Positions 15,322 through 16,179 of a stretch of 16,179 nt of DNA are shown here, piece after piece. The stretch is from Kiritimatiellales bacterium (GTDB lineage Bacteria; Verrucomicrobiota; Kiritimatiellia; Kiritimatiellales; Pontiellaceae): positions 1-16,179 of the forward strand of contig DAOUQA010000017.1 of assembly GCA_030625905.1 (NCBI GenBank). The letters run 5' to 3'. The notes under the pieces were generated by a model, which was given only the letters and a program-made list of their open reading frames with translations, was not told where the DNA came from and made no database searches. The translations under genes and the position numbers were made by a program. Every line of letters starts with the position of its first letter. Positions within the stretch are counted from its first letter, which is position 1.

Positions 15322-16179
15322 ATGAAGACGATGAGCTACGAAACCAGAACCGAATACATCACGGTGCAAAAGCGCCGATATAAACGTGCAGGTAAGCCCT
15401 ATAAGACCCGGTTACTCGATGAGGTCTGCGAAGTATGCGGCTACGAACGAAAGCATGCTATTAAACTGCTCAACGGGGCTTTAAAGCCCTCGCGAGGAAC
15501 GCGGGGGCGCAAAAGCGAGTATGCCGAGCCGGAGTTCGTAAAAGCGCTTAAGACCCTCTGGTTGCGCTCCGACCAGTTGTGCGGGAAGCGCTTGAGGCCC
15601 GCCATACCCCATTGGCTCGAGCACTATGAAAAGCACTACTCGACGCTCTCGGACTCGTGTCATGAAAAGCTGCTCCGGATCAGTCCGGCCAGCATCGACC
15701 GGGTTCTCAAACCCTTCAAAGCACAGTACCGGAGAAGGCGCAATACCGGCACCAAACCCGGCACACTGCTCAAGAACCAGATCCCGATCCGCACGTCCAC
15801 CGAAGACATCGATCGCCCTGGCTACCTCGAAGCCGACACCGTGGCCCACTGCGGCGGATCGATGAATGGGAACTTTATCTGGTCGATCACCTACACCGAT
15901 ATCATAAGCACCTGGACGGTGACCCGTGCGGTCTGGAACAAAGGGGCTGCCGGTGTTCTCGAACAGACCCGCGATGTCGAAAAGAAGCTCCCCTTCGCCA
16001 TTATCGGCTTCGACTGCGACAACGGAAGCGAGTTCCTCAACCACCATCTCACGCGCTACTTCCTACGGCGAAAGCAACCGGTTGGCTTCACGCGCAGCAG
16101 GCCGTACCACAAAAATGACAACGCCCATGTCGAACAAAAGAACTGGACGCACGTGCGCGAACTGCTCGGCTATGATCGG
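15322..16179 (+). CDS. Insertion-sequence transposase with DDE/rve catalytic core (partial, 3' end outside window)
   Basis: 286 residues are visible. The N-terminal part (about 5-65, with LLDEVCEVCGYERKHAIKLL) is a helix-turn-helix of the kind seen in ISNCY-type integrase-core transposases. The catalytic residues are D172 in GYLEADTVAHCGG, D233 in GFDCDNGSEF and E271 in NAHVEQKNW, with 37 residues between the last two, so the active site is complete in the part shown. The first ATG is 15322; a second at 15331 (MSYETRT) has GGA eight bases upstream and is an equally good start. The exact IS family is my best guess; it could also be placed near IS481-like elements. No frameshift is seen. Confidence 0.87.
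   Translation, partial: MKTMSYETRTEYITVQKRRYKRAGKPYKTRLLDEVCEVCGYERKHAIKLLNGALKPSRGTRGRKSEYAEPEFVKALKTLWLRSDQLCGKRLRPAIPHWLEHYEKHYSTLSDSCHEKLLRISPASIDRVLKPFKAQYRRRRNTGTKPGTLLKNQIPIRTSTEDIDRPGYLEADTVAHCGGSMNGNFIWSITYTDIISTWTVTRAVWNKGAAGVLEQTRDVEKKLPFAIIGFDCDNGSEFLNHHLTRYFLRRKQPVGFTRSRPYHKNDNAHVEQKNWTHVRELLGYDR

Larger units (their letters stand above)
15285..16179 (+). mobile_element. Insertion sequence, left part only
   Basis: Inferred from the transposase gene that runs off the right edge. The left terminus is not defined: it lies at or before about 15285 if the candidate promoter belongs to the element. No inverted or target-site repeat can be tested without the right end. Confidence 0.55.

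Noticed and set aside
15481..16047. Minus-strand open frame (188 codons) opposite the transposase
   Set aside because: The plus strand encodes a clear DDE transposase through the same bases; the antisense translation shows no recognisable motif.

Overview
The window looks like chromosomal DNA of a Gram-negative, probably anaerobic bacterium, best guess PVC superphylum (Kiritimatiellota or Lentisphaerota type). The guess rests on type II secretion pseudopilins (so an outer membrane), a glgA-glgB pair of the style I associate with that group (a eukaryote-type GH13_8 branching enzyme and a GlgA with an extended N-terminal loop), a SWIM/SNF2 protein, and many short palindromic or tandem repeats between genes. 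The taxonomic call is inference; there is no rRNA or marker gene here.

Layout. Bases 1-1536 (minus strand) carry gspI-gspJ-gspK, the minor pseudopilins of a type II secretion system; gspK runs off the left edge. Divergent from them, 1723-3103 (plus strand) is a two-gene operon: an Rrf2/IscR-type regulator with three clustered cysteines, then cysteine synthase cysK, behind a good sigma70-like promoter. From 14930 back to 3140 every gene lies on the minus strand: SNF2 helicase, ankyrin-repeat lipoprotein, spermidine-synthase-like methyltransferase-fold protein, glgA, glgB, a twice-frameshifted small secreted protein, and a Na+/phosphate cotransporter with a PhoU-like tail. At the right edge (15322-16179, plus strand) an insertion-sequence transposase with a DDE/rve catalytic core runs out of the window.

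How the genes work together. GspI, J and K form the tip of the secretion pseudopilus. The Rrf2 regulator probably controls cysteine synthesis in response to sulfur or Fe-S status. GlgA and GlgB, translationally coupled, build branched glycogen. The remaining genes share a direction but have no obvious common pathway.

Most unusual signals. (1) Two kinds of tandem repeat sit in the gspI-gspJ junction. A duplicated 16-bp G-rich unit puts a well-placed ATG (with its own Shine-Dalgarno) out of frame with gspJ, leaving only a TTG start inside the other repeat. (2) A 112-bp inverted-repeat element lies 6 bp downstream of the SNF2 gene. (3) Three TTCCA-N5-TGGAA dyads spaced 31-32 bp apart lie upstream of the SNF2 gene. 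(4) A perfect 14-bp palindrome overlaps both the candidate -10 box and the ribosome-binding site of the transposase. (5) A small secreted protein gene carries two -1 frameshifts. I see no CRISPR array, tRNA, rRNA or convincing complete novel multi-gene system.
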